Positions 39,259 through 48,345 are shown, counted from the first letter of the stretch. The stretch is DNA of 64,000 bases from SZUA-368 sp028533045 (GCA_050031985.1 JBNAIG010000031.1:1-64000); one strand, 5' to 3'. Notes: generated from the letters alone by a model not told the origin. Made by a program: numbers and translations.

Positions 39259-41223
39259 ATGGATAAATTTGTTTCCATCAAGCCGCTAAGCAAGGAGTTG
39301 GAAAACCGCATTTCCCGGAATCCTCTACTGAATATTGATACCTTTATTATTCCCTCTCCCTATATTCTGGACAAGGAGCTCAAGAAGGACTATTCCCACA
39401 GCTATGTCTGGATGGAGGAGGGGGAGATTATGGGATACATCCTGGTTTATTCCCAGGTGGAGTCCTGTGTTTTTCATATCTATAAAGTCGTAACCAGCCC
39501 CTTCGGACGGGGGAGGGGGATCGGCACCTTTCTTATTGAACACCTGGTGCGCAATCTGCCCGATGCCTCCTACCTATATCTTTTTATTTGGCAAAGACAG
39601 CCCGACACGGTGGAATTCTTTGAAAAAAAGGGGTTTGTCCAGGGGGAACCTCTGGTTTACCGGAATTTGGTCTATACCCATCTTTCCGCCCGTAAGGACG
39701 ATGTGGCCATCGATTCCCGCCAGTCAGGTCAAAACAAGGGCCGTCCTATAGAAGAGATAGGGCGCACCCGTCACGATGCCCGGAAGACCCTCCGCCTTCT
39801 TAGCAGTATGGTGGACATGCTTTCCGTGGATAACGGACACCGCATCATAGAGGACATAAACCGGGAAACTATCTCCCTTATTAATACTCTTAACTCCTAC
39901 CGAAACACGATGGCCGTAGTTCACAAAGTGAATATTAAAGAAATTATTACAGACCGAATCATCCCTTACGTGGAAGCTTCTTCTGTTCTCTGCGAAGTAC
40001 AGCTGGTTCTTAAAATAAAAAAGCCCCTGGTTGTCGGTTCCCACGTGGCCATCGGACGGGCCTTGATAAATCTGATTTCCAACTCTCTCGAGGCGATTGA
40101 AGAGGCGGGGCGTAAAGGGCTTATATGTATTACCTTGGACAAGAAGGATGGCAAGCTGATTCTCACTCTTTCCGACAACGGAAACGGTATTGAAAAGGAG
40201 AGGCTGATTAAAGACGAAAATGGGCTGCCTCGCTTTGTCGGTAAGACCACCAAGGGCCTTTTGAGAGGGGAAGGGCTGGGTACAACACAGATCTTTACCA
40301 CCTTTGGCCCGCAAAATATTGCGATTACCAGTGAACTTGGTAAGGGGACAAGCTGGGAAATCCGCCTGGACAAGTTTTCCCAGGAGCACGACCGCTGGTT
40401 CATTCAGATGGAGCGGCGCTACAACGAATTCAACTTCCTTATGGATGACCTTGTCTTTAACCGGCAGACCGAGCGCTCCACAGTTATTACCTATATCTGG
40501 CAGATGCGTAAAATGGAAATCTTCCTCTTTGATGTGATTTGCCAATTTAGCAAGTATAACAACATCCGGGACATCTACCGGACCTTCCTTTCCTATAGGA
40601 TGGACAGTCTGGATAGGGAGCATTTTCTCGAAGCTTCAAAGGAGTGGGAGAACGACTATCCCGTCCTTAAGGAGTGGGTTCTTAACCTGGCCGACCAGAT
40701 TCGCTCCCGCCGTCGTTATCTCAAAACCAGCGTAGAGGCGGATCGGTTCCGGGGGTCACTCTTTAAAAGCTGGGGACAGGCTGTTAACAACGTTATTATC
40801 TTTACTCTAAATCCGGCAAGCGGACGTTTTCTTGCCACAGATAGAAAACTGGCCGAACATCTGGACTTTGCTCCCTACCTGGGAGGAGTTAAGGAGAAAC
40901 TTCTTCGCGGTGAGTTTGCCGGAGATATCAATCATCTGTCCCAGCCCCTGTTTCTGGGGGTCTGGCAGGTTAAGGATGAAGAGGACTTGATGGTCAAGCT
41001 TAAGCTGATTCGAGCCGGCGCCCGGGCGCTTGTGGAGATGGGAATTAATCCCCACAAGACCCTTTCACTCTATCAGACGACTTACGTGCATCATAACCGG
41101 GATATTAACAGTGACAAATCGACTACCCTGGGCATCTTTGGAGACCACTCCGATGAAGAACTGAAAAATTATATCCGTGAAACGGAAGAGGACTTTCAGG
41201 GCTTCATTATGATGCAGGACTAA
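39259..41223 (+). CDS. GNAT acetyltransferase-histidine kinase fusion with unknown C-terminal domain
   Basis: This 654-residue protein joins three parts. Residues 1-145 form a GNAT domain with the acetyl-CoA loop GRGRGIGTFL (83-92). Residues 165-375 form a histidine-kinase core: RHDARK (His 172), N box around NLISNSLEAIEEAG (271-284), G1 DNGNG (306-310) and G2 GEGLG (337-341). About 275 helical residues with no motif I know follow. It has no membrane segment, so it is cytoplasmic. It lies 15 bases after tyrS with AAAGGAGG before the ATG, so it is probably co-transcribed. No response regulator is adjacent. Confidence 0.85.
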   Translation: MDKFVSIKPLSKELENRISRNPLLNIDTFIIPSPYILDKELKKDYSHSYVWMEEGEIMGYILVYSQVESCVFHIYKVVTSPFGRGRGIGTFLIEHLVRNLPDASYLYLFIWQRQPDTVEFFEKKGFVQGEPLVYRNLVYTHLSARKDDVAIDSRQSGQNKGRPIEEIGRTRHDARKTLRLLSSMVDMLSVDNGHRIIEDINRETISLINTLNSYRNTMAVVHKVNIKEIITDRIIPYVEASSVLCEVQLVLKIKKPLVVGSHVAIGRALINLISNSLEAIEEAGRKGLICITLDKKDGKLILTLSDNGNGIEKERLIKDENGLPRFVGKTTKGLLRGEGLGTTQIFTTFGPQNIAITSELGKGTSWEIRLDKFSQEHDRWFIQMERRYNEFNFLMDDLVFNRQTERSTVITYIWQMRKMEIFLFDVICQFSKYNNIRDIYRTFLSYRMDSLDREHFLEASKEWENDYPVLKEWVLNLADQIRSRRRYLKTSVEADRFRGSLFKSWGQAVNNVIIFTLNPASGRFLATDRKLAEHLDFAPYLGGVKEKLLRGEFAGDINHLSQPLFLGVWQVKDEEDLMVKLKLIRAGARALVEMGINPHKTLSLYQTTYVHHNRDINSDKSTTLGIFGDHSDEELKNYIRETEEDFQGFIMMQD

Positions 41224-41245
41224 TTGAAAAAATATATATAAGCTA

Positions 41246-41274
41246 TTGACTATATATTCTCGTTGTATTATATA
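41246..41274 (+). promoter_or_regulatory. Promoter of the Fe-S-type membrane protein gene
   Basis: TTGACT (41246-41251), 17-base spacer, TATATA (41269-41274), in a strongly AT-rich gap 32 bases before the ATG. Confidence 0.65.
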
Positions 41275-41305
41275 TATTGAAACTTTAATGTTTCGGAGTG
41301 ATTAG

Positions 41306-41833
41306 ATGAAAAAGAAAAGCCATTTATCCTGGACTTGGGTACTGTACTTTATGTTTATGGGTTTGTCTATTTTAGATATAAGATTCGGTCTTCTTGGATT
41401 CGCCTGTATGTTTTCCCCTCTCTTGTTTGCTTTTTTCGGGAAAAAGAAAAAGCACTGCAGTACCTACTGCCCCCGTGCTTCTTTTCTAAAGAATTTTCTG
41501 GGTAAGGTATCTCTCAAGCATACTCTTCCCAAACCGCTTAGGTCGAATGGATTTCGTAATATCCTTTTGGGACTGATGATGGGAATGTTTATCTTTTCCC
41601 TTATCCGTACCGGGGGAGACATCTCCAAAATAGCAGCTGTCATGTTTCGAATGATTGTGGTTAGCTCCGTAATGAGTCTGCTTATGGGCTTCTTCTACAA
41701 GGAACGTAGCTGGTGTACTGTCTGTCCCATGGGATATGCCGCCAAGCTTATGGGAGACGGTGTCGTACCCCTTGGCAGCAAAGAAGATAAGAACAAGCAG
41801 ACTAAATCTGCCAAGGAATCCAAAGCGTCCTAA
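41306..41833 (+). CDS. Small polytopic membrane protein with two Cys-x-x-Cys-Pro-type motifs (NapH/NosR-like)
   Basis: This 175-residue protein has about four hydrophobic segments and two cysteine motifs at membrane edges, HCSTYCPRAS (near 50) and WCTVCPMGYA (near 137). This matches the membrane part of NapH/NosR/YccM-type electron-transfer proteins but without the ferredoxin domains, as in several 4Fe-4S-binding-like short proteins. Basic, Lys-rich C-terminus. A CGGAGTG ribosome site precedes the ATG. The stop overlaps the convergent isomerase gene by four bases. Confidence 0.75.
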   Translation: MKKKSHLSWTWVLYFMFMGLSILDIRFGLLGFACMFSPLLFAFFGKKKKHCSTYCPRASFLKNFLGKVSLKHTLPKPLRSNGFRNILLGLMMGMFIFSLIRTGGDISKIAAVMFRMIVVSSVMSLLMGFFYKERSWCTVCPMGYAAKLMGDGVVPLGSKEDKNKQTKSAKESKAS

Positions 41834-42615
41834 GTCAGTAAGGCGATTATTTCCTTGAGAAGTTTAGCGTCACGGCGGAAGTTATCCACTTCGTCGTGGC
41901 GGCAAAATTCGAGAAAAGCATAGCAGTCTTGCTTTCTGCCTGCAAAAGGAGAAAGGTACTTAAGCCACCGATCTTTTCCTTCCTCCAAAAGCCTTCTGTC
42001 ATTCTTCTCTTCCGGTAGGGGGAGCCAGTGAAAAACATGAATATTGCTGATACGGTCTTTTAGAGCCTCTATCCCGGCCAGATTTTCTTCCATACTGTAA
42101 TGATGATGGGGCTGCCAATAGAATTCCACATTGGGGTTCTGAATTTCTTTAGCCAACAGTTGGGCATTTACGTCGGTATTGGTAAATGTATTCCGATGAT
42201 ACTCATAGGCGATAGAAAGACCTTCAGTTTCAGCTAATTCGGCACAGCGCCTAACATCGGCCAGGAACGGTTCGACCAGTTCTTTATCGGCCTTCTCACG
42301 GCTTATCCAGCCGGCCCATATCCGAATCCTTTTGGCACCCAAAGCCTTGGCTGTAGCCAGCACATCTTCAAAGGAGGGATTTTCCTTGCCCTCCTTAAGA
42401 GGACCGGCCCGGTAATAGGAACCGTAACTGTCAATTTGTAATCCCGCCGCCCGTGTTTTTTCTCCCACAAGGCGGGCTGTCTCAATATCTCCATGGGGAA
42501 CATGAACATCTCCTCCCCACTCAATAGAGCCAAGTCCCGCTTCCAGGGATAAAGCAATCACTTCTTCAACGGAGAGTTTTCTAAAGGTGATGGAACAGAG
42601 GCCGGGAATAATCAT
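41830..42615 (-). CDS. Sugar phosphate isomerase/epimerase-type TIM-barrel protein
   Basis: This 261-residue protein has the AP-endonuclease-2/xylose-isomerase-like fold: IEWGGDVHVPHG (strand with Glu ligand), AYEYHRNTFTNT (Glu), WQPHHHYS (His ligands) and HVFHWLP. These probably bind a divalent metal and an open-chain sugar or sugar acid. It overlaps the dehydrogenase gene by four bases, so the pair is coupled. The substrate is probably a product of the lyase-like lipoprotein next door. Confidence 0.85.
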   Translation of the reverse strand: MIIPGLCSITFRKLSVEEVIALSLEAGLGSIEWGGDVHVPHGDIETARLVGEKTRAAGLQIDSYGSYYRAGPLKEGKENPSFEDVLATAKALGAKRIRIWAGWISREKADKELVEPFLADVRRCAELAETEGLSIAYEYHRNTFTNTDVNAQLLAKEIQNPNVEFYWQPHHHYSMEENLAGIEALKDRISNIHVFHWLPLPEEKNDRRLLEEGKDRWLKYLSPFAGRKQDCYAFLEFCRHDEVDNFRRDAKLLKEIIALLT

Positions 42616-43625
42616 GCCATACCTTCCAGAGCTTTCTTGTCAATGTGATAAACCAGGGGCTCTCCTGTCAGATAGCGGCGGCATTCGTCAATGGCGTACT
42701 GGCCCATTCTGCGGCATTCATTACCCATGGAGCCCGCAATATGGGGCGTAAGGAAGACATTGGGAAGGGAATAGAGGAGGGAACCTTCCTCGGGCGGTTC
42801 CTTTTCCGTTACATCAAGAATTGCCGTGAGATCCGGTCTTTTTCGAAGGACTTCGACCATCTCCTCTTCTTTAATAAGCCCCCCCCGGCTGGTGTTGATG
42901 AGAACGGCATTTTCCTTCATAGAAGCGATTAATTCGCCTGTTATCATACCCTTTGTCGCCGGTAGTAAAGCTGTATGGAGTGAGATGACATCGGCCCTTT
43001 TGAACAGTTCCTTAAGAGGGAGTGCTTCCACACCTTGGGCGGCGGCCTGTTCCGGCGTCAAATCATAGTCGTCTACAATGATGTCAAAGTCAAAATCTTT
43101 TAGTTTTTCCAGTACTAGCCGGCCAATCGTTCCCAGGGAAACAAGGGCAACGGTAGAACCGTAAGCCCCGGCTACGGCGTAGGCGTGATCTTTTTTATTA
43201 AACTGCTCCGGTCCGCCATTTTCAAGGCGCCGTGTAAAGAAAGGGGCTTGTTTTAGGGCGAGTAGAATGGTGGCCAGGCAGTATTCCGTCACGGGTATAG
43301 CGTTGGCTGCGAAGGAGCTGGTTACGGTAAGGTTTCGTTCCCACGCCGCTTCGGTCATAAAATAACGTATTGTTCCGGCCGCATAAAACACCGCCTCCAG
43401 CTTGGGCGCGTGGGAAAGGAATTCCTCGTCGATGGGAGTCATGCCCCAACCGGAAAAGAGAATCTCCACTTCATTAAGAAGAGAAAGGTTTTCCCTTATC
43501 GTTTCTTTTGTCTGCGGTTCAGCAATGATGTCTACCAGTGTTTCTATTTCCGCCCGTTCTCTGGGGCCGTACACACTGTTGAAACGTCTTTCTTCCATAA
43601 GAAAGAGGGCCTTTTTCTTCGCCAT
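42612..43625 (-). CDS. D-2-hydroxyacid dehydrogenase family protein
   Basis: This 337-residue NAD-dependent enzyme has the catalytic Arg (NTSRGG), Glu (VTEKEPPEE) and His (LTPHIAGS) of the family. The nucleotide loop reads VSLGTIGRLV instead of the usual G-x-G-x-x-G, so the first Gly is Ser. I use the ATG at 43625, seven bases after AGGAGA. The longer frame runs through a terminator. It lies in a three-gene reverse module with an isomerase and a beta-helix lipoprotein. Confidence 0.9.
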   Translation of the reverse strand: MAKKKALFLMEERRFNSVYGPRERAEIETLVDIIAEPQTKETIRENLSLLNEVEILFSGWGMTPIDEEFLSHAPKLEAVFYAAGTIRYFMTEAAWERNLTVTSSFAANAIPVTEYCLATILLALKQAPFFTRRLENGGPEQFNKKDHAYAVAGAYGSTVALVSLGTIGRLVLEKLKDFDFDIIVDDYDLTPEQAAAQGVEALPLKELFKRADVISLHTALLPATKGMITGELIASMKENAVLINTSRGGLIKEEEMVEVLRKRPDLTAILDVTEKEPPEEGSLLYSLPNVFLTPHIAGSMGNECRRMGQYAIDECRRYLTGEPLVYHIDKKALEGMA

Positions 43626-43643
43626 GGTAAATTCTCCTATTTT

Positions 43644-43673
43644 TAAAAAAGGGAGCCCAGAATTGAGCTCCCC
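43644..43673 (-). terminator. Intrinsic terminator after the beta-helix gene
   Basis: On the - strand AGGGGAGCTC pairs with GGGCTCCCTT around AATTCT, followed by TTTTTT. It lies between the beta-helix stop and the dehydrogenase start, so the downstream pair depends on read-through or its own promoter. Confidence 0.8.
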
Positions 43674-43701
43674 TGTCATCTTGGTTTATATTTTAAACTA
43701 A

Positions 43702-45684
43702 CTACTTGGTGTAGACAAGACCGGGCTGAAATTTTTCAGACTTGTTTTCCTTGGAATAGAACTCGCAGTACATATTTTCTACTCCGTCGTTACTCAGAAT
43801 CAGAGTTACCCGGGGGGCATCCAGACTCTTGAGGTAATCGGTAATATCCACATAGTAGGTATTGAAGTTCTGACCGGCGGCGGTAAAGGTAAAATCGGTT
43901 ACATCATCGAGCTTGCCTTCCGGATCTTCCACGATAGCTACCTGGTCCGCATGGAAAGGAGCGTTTTCCCAGGTAAGACCGTTTTCATTCCAGTTTACGA
44001 ATTCGGTAGAACCGTGAATGTTTACAGTCGCCAGACCGTCCTTGCTCTTACCGCTGAGTCTCAGGTAAACCTTATCGTAATCGGCGGGGCCTTCGGTCAG
44101 ATCAAACATGAAATAGATCATTCTGTTGTAAGGTACGTCAAAGTAGGAGGCCTTGAACTTCATGTTGGAAGCGGTCTGAACTCTGGTACGGGCTTCGTTG
44201 GTAATGAAGGTGTCGTGGAGGGGGTAGATGAACGTTCCCGTTTTGGGAGTGATGAGGTCACTAATGGGGGGAACCACAAAGTTGGGAGTATTGTCTACGT
44301 AACCAACCTTGGAGGTACCGGCGAACTCATTACCATCCACTTCACAGCCTTCGCCTAGAACTTCGGTGAACATACCGTTCATAACGTTGGTAACAGTGTT
44401 GTTTTTCACAACAACACCAGTGAGAATACCCTTTTCCGGCTCGAGGGCCTTGTAGGTATAGCTCAGCTTGATTCCCCAGCCTTCATCAACAGGGTTGGGA
44501 CCGTCGTTGGGAAGAACTTCAAGGGGAATATTTTCAAGAGTATTGCCTATCACCTGGGTTCCGGGAGCGTCCTGCACGTGAATACCGGTGCTGCCCATGT
44601 CGGAGAGATTCTTGATAACATTGTTTTCCACGATGGTGTTGGGAGTACCGTAAAGTACATCGATACCTCTTTTACCACCGTCGATGATGTTGTCGTGAAT
44701 GTAGTTATCCGGACCGGCCGCATCGTGGGTGGCTCCGGAGTTACCCACACCAATACCCGCACCGGCTCTGGTGTTATTAATGGTGTTAAAGCTAATTTCG
44801 TTGGCGTACTCATCCTCTCCATGAAGGTCAATCGCATCAAGAAGGGTGTCGTTTAAAGTGTTACCGGTAATTACGTTGTGGTGAGCGTAGTACTGGAGGA
44901 GAATACCGTGACGAATATAGGGCCCGTTAATTGTACAGCCTTCTACTCGGTTATTGGTTGTATCCAGGTTGGAATCGGTAAGGTCCATTCCGTTACCAAT
45001 ACCCTGGATGGAGATACCGTAACCGGCACCGCCGCCGCCAAGGTCGGTCGCATCCTGAAGGGTACAGTCCTTAATTAGAACGTTGTTCAGAACGCGGAGA
45101 CGGATACCCATTCTCTGGAACTTTTCTATGGTTACCCGGGTAACGGTGATGTTGCCCTGGGGAGCGGTAGGTCTTTCGTTGTCCAGAACAATTCCGTAAA
45201 CCGGAGCGGTTCCGGCGAAGTTATTGAACTTGGAATCGTTGGGATCGGGCATGGAGGATTCCGGTGTGTCCGATGTTACTGTCAAATCGGAAATAACAAT
45301 ATTGGACATGGTCAGACAGAGGATAACGGCCGTTTTTTCACGACTGTTGGTACCTTCGTCCCATTTGGATACGATCCGGGTCAGGTCCTGTCCGGCTCCT
45401 CTAAGGTTAACCCCTTCCTTCATATAAATATGAGACTTGTATGAACGTCCGTTAAAAGCCCCGGTCTGAAAATACCAGTCTCCCTCGGGGACGTATATTT
45501 CATCTCCTGCTTCGGCCTTCTCTACAGCCGCCTTAAATGCGGCGGCATTATCAAAAGCGGGATCACCGGCAACGGCACCAAAATCGGTAACATCAAGAGT
45601 TTTTCCCTTAACCTTGCCACCTCCGTCGGTTACACAACCGAAGGTGAAAAGGACAGCCAGCAGCAAAATAAGATATTTACGCAT
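43702..45684 (-). CDS. Right-handed beta-helix lipoprotein (polysaccharide-lyase-like) with DNRLRE-type domain
   Basis: This 660-residue protein has a lipobox FTFGC (Cys 17), the pectate-lyase-superfamily opening VTDFGAVAGDPAFDNAAAF, and many Asn-rich beta-helix turns (NVITGNTLNDT and NVIKNLSD among them). The last 160 residues (from PLHDTFITNEARTRVQ) resemble DNRLRE carbohydrate-binding domains. It is likely attached to the outer membrane and acts on a polysaccharide. I use ATG 45684, five bases after GGAGG. The promoter lies about 100 bases upstream and has two palindromes. Confidence 0.88.
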   Translation of the reverse strand: MRKYLILLLAVLFTFGCVTDGGGKVKGKTLDVTDFGAVAGDPAFDNAAAFKAAVEKAEAGDEIYVPEGDWYFQTGAFNGRSYKSHIYMKEGVNLRGAGQDLTRIVSKWDEGTNSREKTAVILCLTMSNIVISDLTVTSDTPESSMPDPNDSKFNNFAGTAPVYGIVLDNERPTAPQGNITVTRVTIEKFQRMGIRLRVLNNVLIKDCTLQDATDLGGGGAGYGISIQGIGNGMDLTDSNLDTTNNRVEGCTINGPYIRHGILLQYYAHHNVITGNTLNDTLLDAIDLHGEDEYANEISFNTINNTRAGAGIGVGNSGATHDAAGPDNYIHDNIIDGGKRGIDVLYGTPNTIVENNVIKNLSDMGSTGIHVQDAPGTQVIGNTLENIPLEVLPNDGPNPVDEGWGIKLSYTYKALEPEKGILTGVVVKNNTVTNVMNGMFTEVLGEGCEVDGNEFAGTSKVGYVDNTPNFVVPPISDLITPKTGTFIYPLHDTFITNEARTRVQTASNMKFKASYFDVPYNRMIYFMFDLTEGPADYDKVYLRLSGKSKDGLATVNIHGSTEFVNWNENGLTWENAPFHADQVAIVEDPEGKLDDVTDFTFTAAGQNFNTYYVDITDYLKSLDAPRVTLILSNDGVENMYCEFYSKENKSEKFQPGLVYTK

Positions 45685-45752
45685 TAATTCCTCCATTCTT
45701 GAAACCATAACATAGCAGGGCTTCATTCTTTATTTTTACTAATCTCTTCCGC

Positions 45753-45777
45753 ATATCCGCAAAGCTTATGCGGATAT
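45753..45777. promoter_or_regulatory. Palindrome in the beta-helix gene leader
   Basis: ATATCCGC (45753-45760) and GCGGATAT (45770-45777) with a 9-base centre, located just downstream of the -10. It could be an operator or an mRNA 5' hairpin. Confidence 0.5.
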
Positions 45778-45787
45778 ACAGTGTAAT

Positions 45788-45816
45788 ATTCTACTTCTGA
45801 ATTATTCAGCTGTCAA
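45788..45816 (-). promoter_or_regulatory. Promoter of the beta-helix lipoprotein gene
   Basis: TTGACA (45811-45816), 17-base spacer, TAGAAT (45788-45793). The spacer contains a perfect dyad CTGAAT-T-ATTCAG (45797-45809), placed where a repressor would block the polymerase. Confidence 0.75.
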
Positions 45817-45831
45817 CAAAGCATTTGTGAC

Positions 45832-45860
45832 TTGTCATTTTAAGCCGATTTAGATACTTT
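45832..45860 (+). promoter_or_regulatory. Candidate cysS promoter
   Basis: TTGTCA (45832-45837), 17-base spacer, TACTTT (45855-45860). It is back to back with the beta-helix promoter. No Cys-rich leader frame was seen before cysS. Confidence 0.5.
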
Positions 45861-45910
45861 TACAGTAAGCTATTGCTAAAACATTTGTTAGCGAAATCAA
45901 GGAGAAAATC

Positions 45911-47320
45911 ATGGAAATGCAATTGTACAATACGGACGGCCGGGAAGCGCAGACTTTCAAACCCATAGAGGAAGGCAAGGCGGGATTGTACTGTTGCGGT
46001 CCTACCGTATATAACTACGCCCATATTGGGAATATGAGACCCTACACCATTCAGGATGTCCTAAAGCGGGCTTTAACCTATTTTGGGTACGACGTAAATC
46101 ACGTTATGAACATCACCGACGTGGGCCATCTTACCGACGATGGGGACGAGGGCGAAGACAAAATGATCAAAGCCGCCCGGGAAAAGGGCATGTCCGTTTG
46201 GGATATCGCCCGATTTTTTGAGGATGCCTTTTGGAAGGACCTGGAGAGACTGAATATCTCCCGTCCTACGGTCAGCTGCCGGGCCACAGATCACATTCAG
46301 GATATGATCGACATGATCTCCACCCTGGAAGAGAAGGGGTATACCTATATTTCCGGGGGAAATGTCTACTTTGATACATCCAAATTCCCCGAATATGGCA
46401 AAATGGCTTTGCTCGACCGGCAGGAACTCAAAGAAGGTGCCCGGGTCGGGGTGGATGAAAATAAAAGGAATTATACCGACTTTGTCCTCTGGTTCACCAA
46501 GAGCAAATTTGAAAATCAGGCCATGGTCTGGGATTCTCCCTGGGGCAAGGGCTATCCGGGCTGGCATATAGAGTGTTCCGCCATGAGCAGCAAGTATCTG
46601 GGGCCCCACTTTGACTTTCACTGCGGGGGAATTGACCATGTCCCCGTTCACCACACCAACGAAATTGCCCAGAGTGAGGCGGCCAACGGCTGTAAGTGGG
46701 TGAATTATTGGGTCCATAATGAATTTATCCTTATGAAGACCGGGAAAATGTCCAAAAGTAAGGGAAACTTCCTTACCATTCAGTCTTTGGTGGATGAAGG
46801 CTACGATGCCCTGGACTACCGCTACCTTCTTTTGGGGGGGCATTATCGTTCCCAGTTGGTTTTCTCCTGGGAATCTCTCGATGGGGCCCGTTCCGCCCGG
46901 GAATCGCTGGTGCGTAAGATAAAAGCCCTTCTGGAGGAGAGTCAGGCTGCGGCAGAGCTGAATGAGAAAGCCCTTGTGTATATGAAGGACTTTGAGCAGC
47001 ACTTGGCCGATGACTTGAACACGCCCCGCTGTTTGGCCGATATCTGGAGTCTTCTTAAGGACAAAGAGCTGGGAGCCGATCAAAAACTGGCCCTCATTTT
47101 CAAGATGGACGGCCTTTTGGGATTAAAGCTGGAAGAGGAAGCTTCCCGGGAAGAAGAGAAAGTTTCACTTGACGGGGAGATTGAGGCTCTCATCGAGGAG
47201 AGAAATCAGGCTCGAAAGGATAAGAACTTCGCCCGTTCCGATGAGATTCGCGACGAGCTACTGGCCCGGGGAATCAAGATTATCGATACGCCCCAGGGAA
47301 CGACTTGGGAAAAAGTGTAA
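45911..47320 (+). CDS. cysS: Cysteinyl-tRNA synthetase
   Basis: This 469-residue class I synthetase has the zinc-site Cys and HIGN motif (YCCGPTVYNYAHIGNMRPY near 27-45), the GGIDHVPVHHTNEIAQSEA segment with zinc ligands, and KMSKSKGN near 277. It charges tRNA-Cys. CAAGGAGA precedes the ATG at 45911. An ECF sigma gene follows 28 bases after its stop. Confidence 0.97.
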   Translation: MEMQLYNTDGREAQTFKPIEEGKAGLYCCGPTVYNYAHIGNMRPYTIQDVLKRALTYFGYDVNHVMNITDVGHLTDDGDEGEDKMIKAAREKGMSVWDIARFFEDAFWKDLERLNISRPTVSCRATDHIQDMIDMISTLEEKGYTYISGGNVYFDTSKFPEYGKMALLDRQELKEGARVGVDENKRNYTDFVLWFTKSKFENQAMVWDSPWGKGYPGWHIECSAMSSKYLGPHFDFHCGGIDHVPVHHTNEIAQSEAANGCKWVNYWVHNEFILMKTGKMSKSKGNFLTIQSLVDEGYDALDYRYLLLGGHYRSQLVFSWESLDGARSARESLVRKIKALLEESQAAAELNEKALVYMKDFEQHLADDLNTPRCLADIWSLLKDKELGADQKLALIFKMDGLLGLKLEEEASREEEKVSLDGEIEALIEERNQARKDKNFARSDEIRDELLARGIKIIDTPQGTTWEKV

Positions 47321-47348
47321 CCCCCGGCCTTTAGGATTGTTTAGGTAA

Positions 47349-47882
47349 ATGAAAGAGAAGAGGGACCGGCAGGTAATCTTCAATGCTGTATATGAAGAAA
47401 ATGTCTCCCTCCTTAACCGAATTGCCACACGCATAAGCGGTTCGGCCGAGGCGGGGGAAGATATTTGCCAGGAAGCTCTTTTTAGATATTACGAACGTAT
47501 AGGGACTGTGCCGGAAGGGGAGGAAGCCCGTTATTGGCTCATACGGGTGGTAAAGAATCTTTCCCTGAATTACGGCAAGAGGAAGGAACGGGAACGGCAG
47601 GCCTACCGCAGGCTGGGCCGTGAACCCCGGCGGGAGCAGTTCAACGAAGGGGAAGAGAAGATTCTGCGGGAAGAGAGCGGGCGGGAAATTCGTGACGCTC
47701 TGGCAAAACTTCCTCCCAAGTACAGAGTTGTATTAATTTTAAAAGAGTATGAAAAAATGAGCTATAAGGAGATTGGCGAGTCATTGAAATTGTCAGAGTC
47801 CAATGTTAAAGTCCGGGTTTTTCGTGCCCGGGAACAGCTTTCCCGGATTCTCAAAAAGGGGGACCTTCATGTGCCCCGATAA
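47349..47882 (+). CDS. ECF-type RNA polymerase sigma factor
   Basis: This 177-residue protein has region 2 (EDICQEALFRYYERIG, YWLIRVVKNLSLNYGKRK) and region 4 (LAKLPPKYRVVLILKEYEKMSYKEIGESL with a helix-turn-helix) of an extracytoplasmic-function sigma factor. It overlaps by 14 bases the gene for a zinc-finger anti-sigma factor and heads a group of four genes. The stimulus is unknown; the downstream genes encode exported proteins. Confidence 0.92.
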   Translation: MKEKRDRQVIFNAVYEENVSLLNRIATRISGSAEAGEDICQEALFRYYERIGTVPEGEEARYWLIRVVKNLSLNYGKRKERERQAYRRLGREPRREQFNEGEEKILREESGREIRDALAKLPPKYRVVLILKEYEKMSYKEIGESLKLSESNVKVRVFRAREQLSRILKKGDLHVPR

Positions 47883-48345
47883 ATCGCTTCTTTCCGCCTG
47901 GTATGACGGAGAAGTGGAAGAGCCCTGGAAAGAAAAGATCGATAAACACATAAATGAGTGCGTTCGCTGCCGGGCTGTGGTGGAAGAGTTTAAAAAAGCC
48001 TCCCTTTTTCTACAGGATGAGCCGCCCGCTCTCACGCCCTATCGCAAGAAAGAGCTTCACCGTCGTGTAATGCAGCAGCACCGGCGTAAAAAAATGCTTA
48101 CCCCCCGGCACTATCTCTCCTGGTCTACCGCTGTGGCGGCCCTTGCCATTGTCCTTTCCTTAATTCTAAGGCCCTTTGTGTCTTCCGGTGCCACGGGAGA
48201 CGCCTTCCTGGCCCGTTCGGGAAAAGCAGACCTATCTGCGATGGAAGAGCTTGTCCCCATCAATCTCCCGCCCGATCAGTCTCTGTTTTACTACGGCGAT
48301 TCGGAACTGCAAAAATCGGTCTCCTTTGAGGAGGCGGTTCAGTGA
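47869..48345 (+). CDS. Membrane zinc-finger anti-sigma factor
   Basis: This 158-residue protein has an N-terminal anti-sigma domain with H-x-x-x-C-x-x-C (HINECVRC, near residues 27-34), a cytoplasmic linker, one membrane span (AAVAALAIVLSLILRPFV pattern near 85-105) and a short outer tail. It should hold the upstream sigma factor at the membrane until a signal arrives. I use the ATG at 47869, overlapping the sigma gene; the 22-residue extension from 47803 lies inside the sigma gene. Confidence 0.88.
   Translation: MCPDKSLLSAWYDGEVEEPWKEKIDKHINECVRCRAVVEEFKKASLFLQDEPPALTPYRKKELHRRVMQQHRRKKMLTPRHYLSWSTAVAALAIVLSLILRPFVSSGATGDAFLARSGKADLSAMEELVPINLPPDQSLFYYGDSELQKSVSFEEAVQ

Noticed and set aside
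45861..45910. Cysteine leader-peptide attenuator before cysS
   Set aside because: No start-to-stop frame with Cys codons and no terminator lies in the leader; only a short GCTAA/TTAGC dyad.
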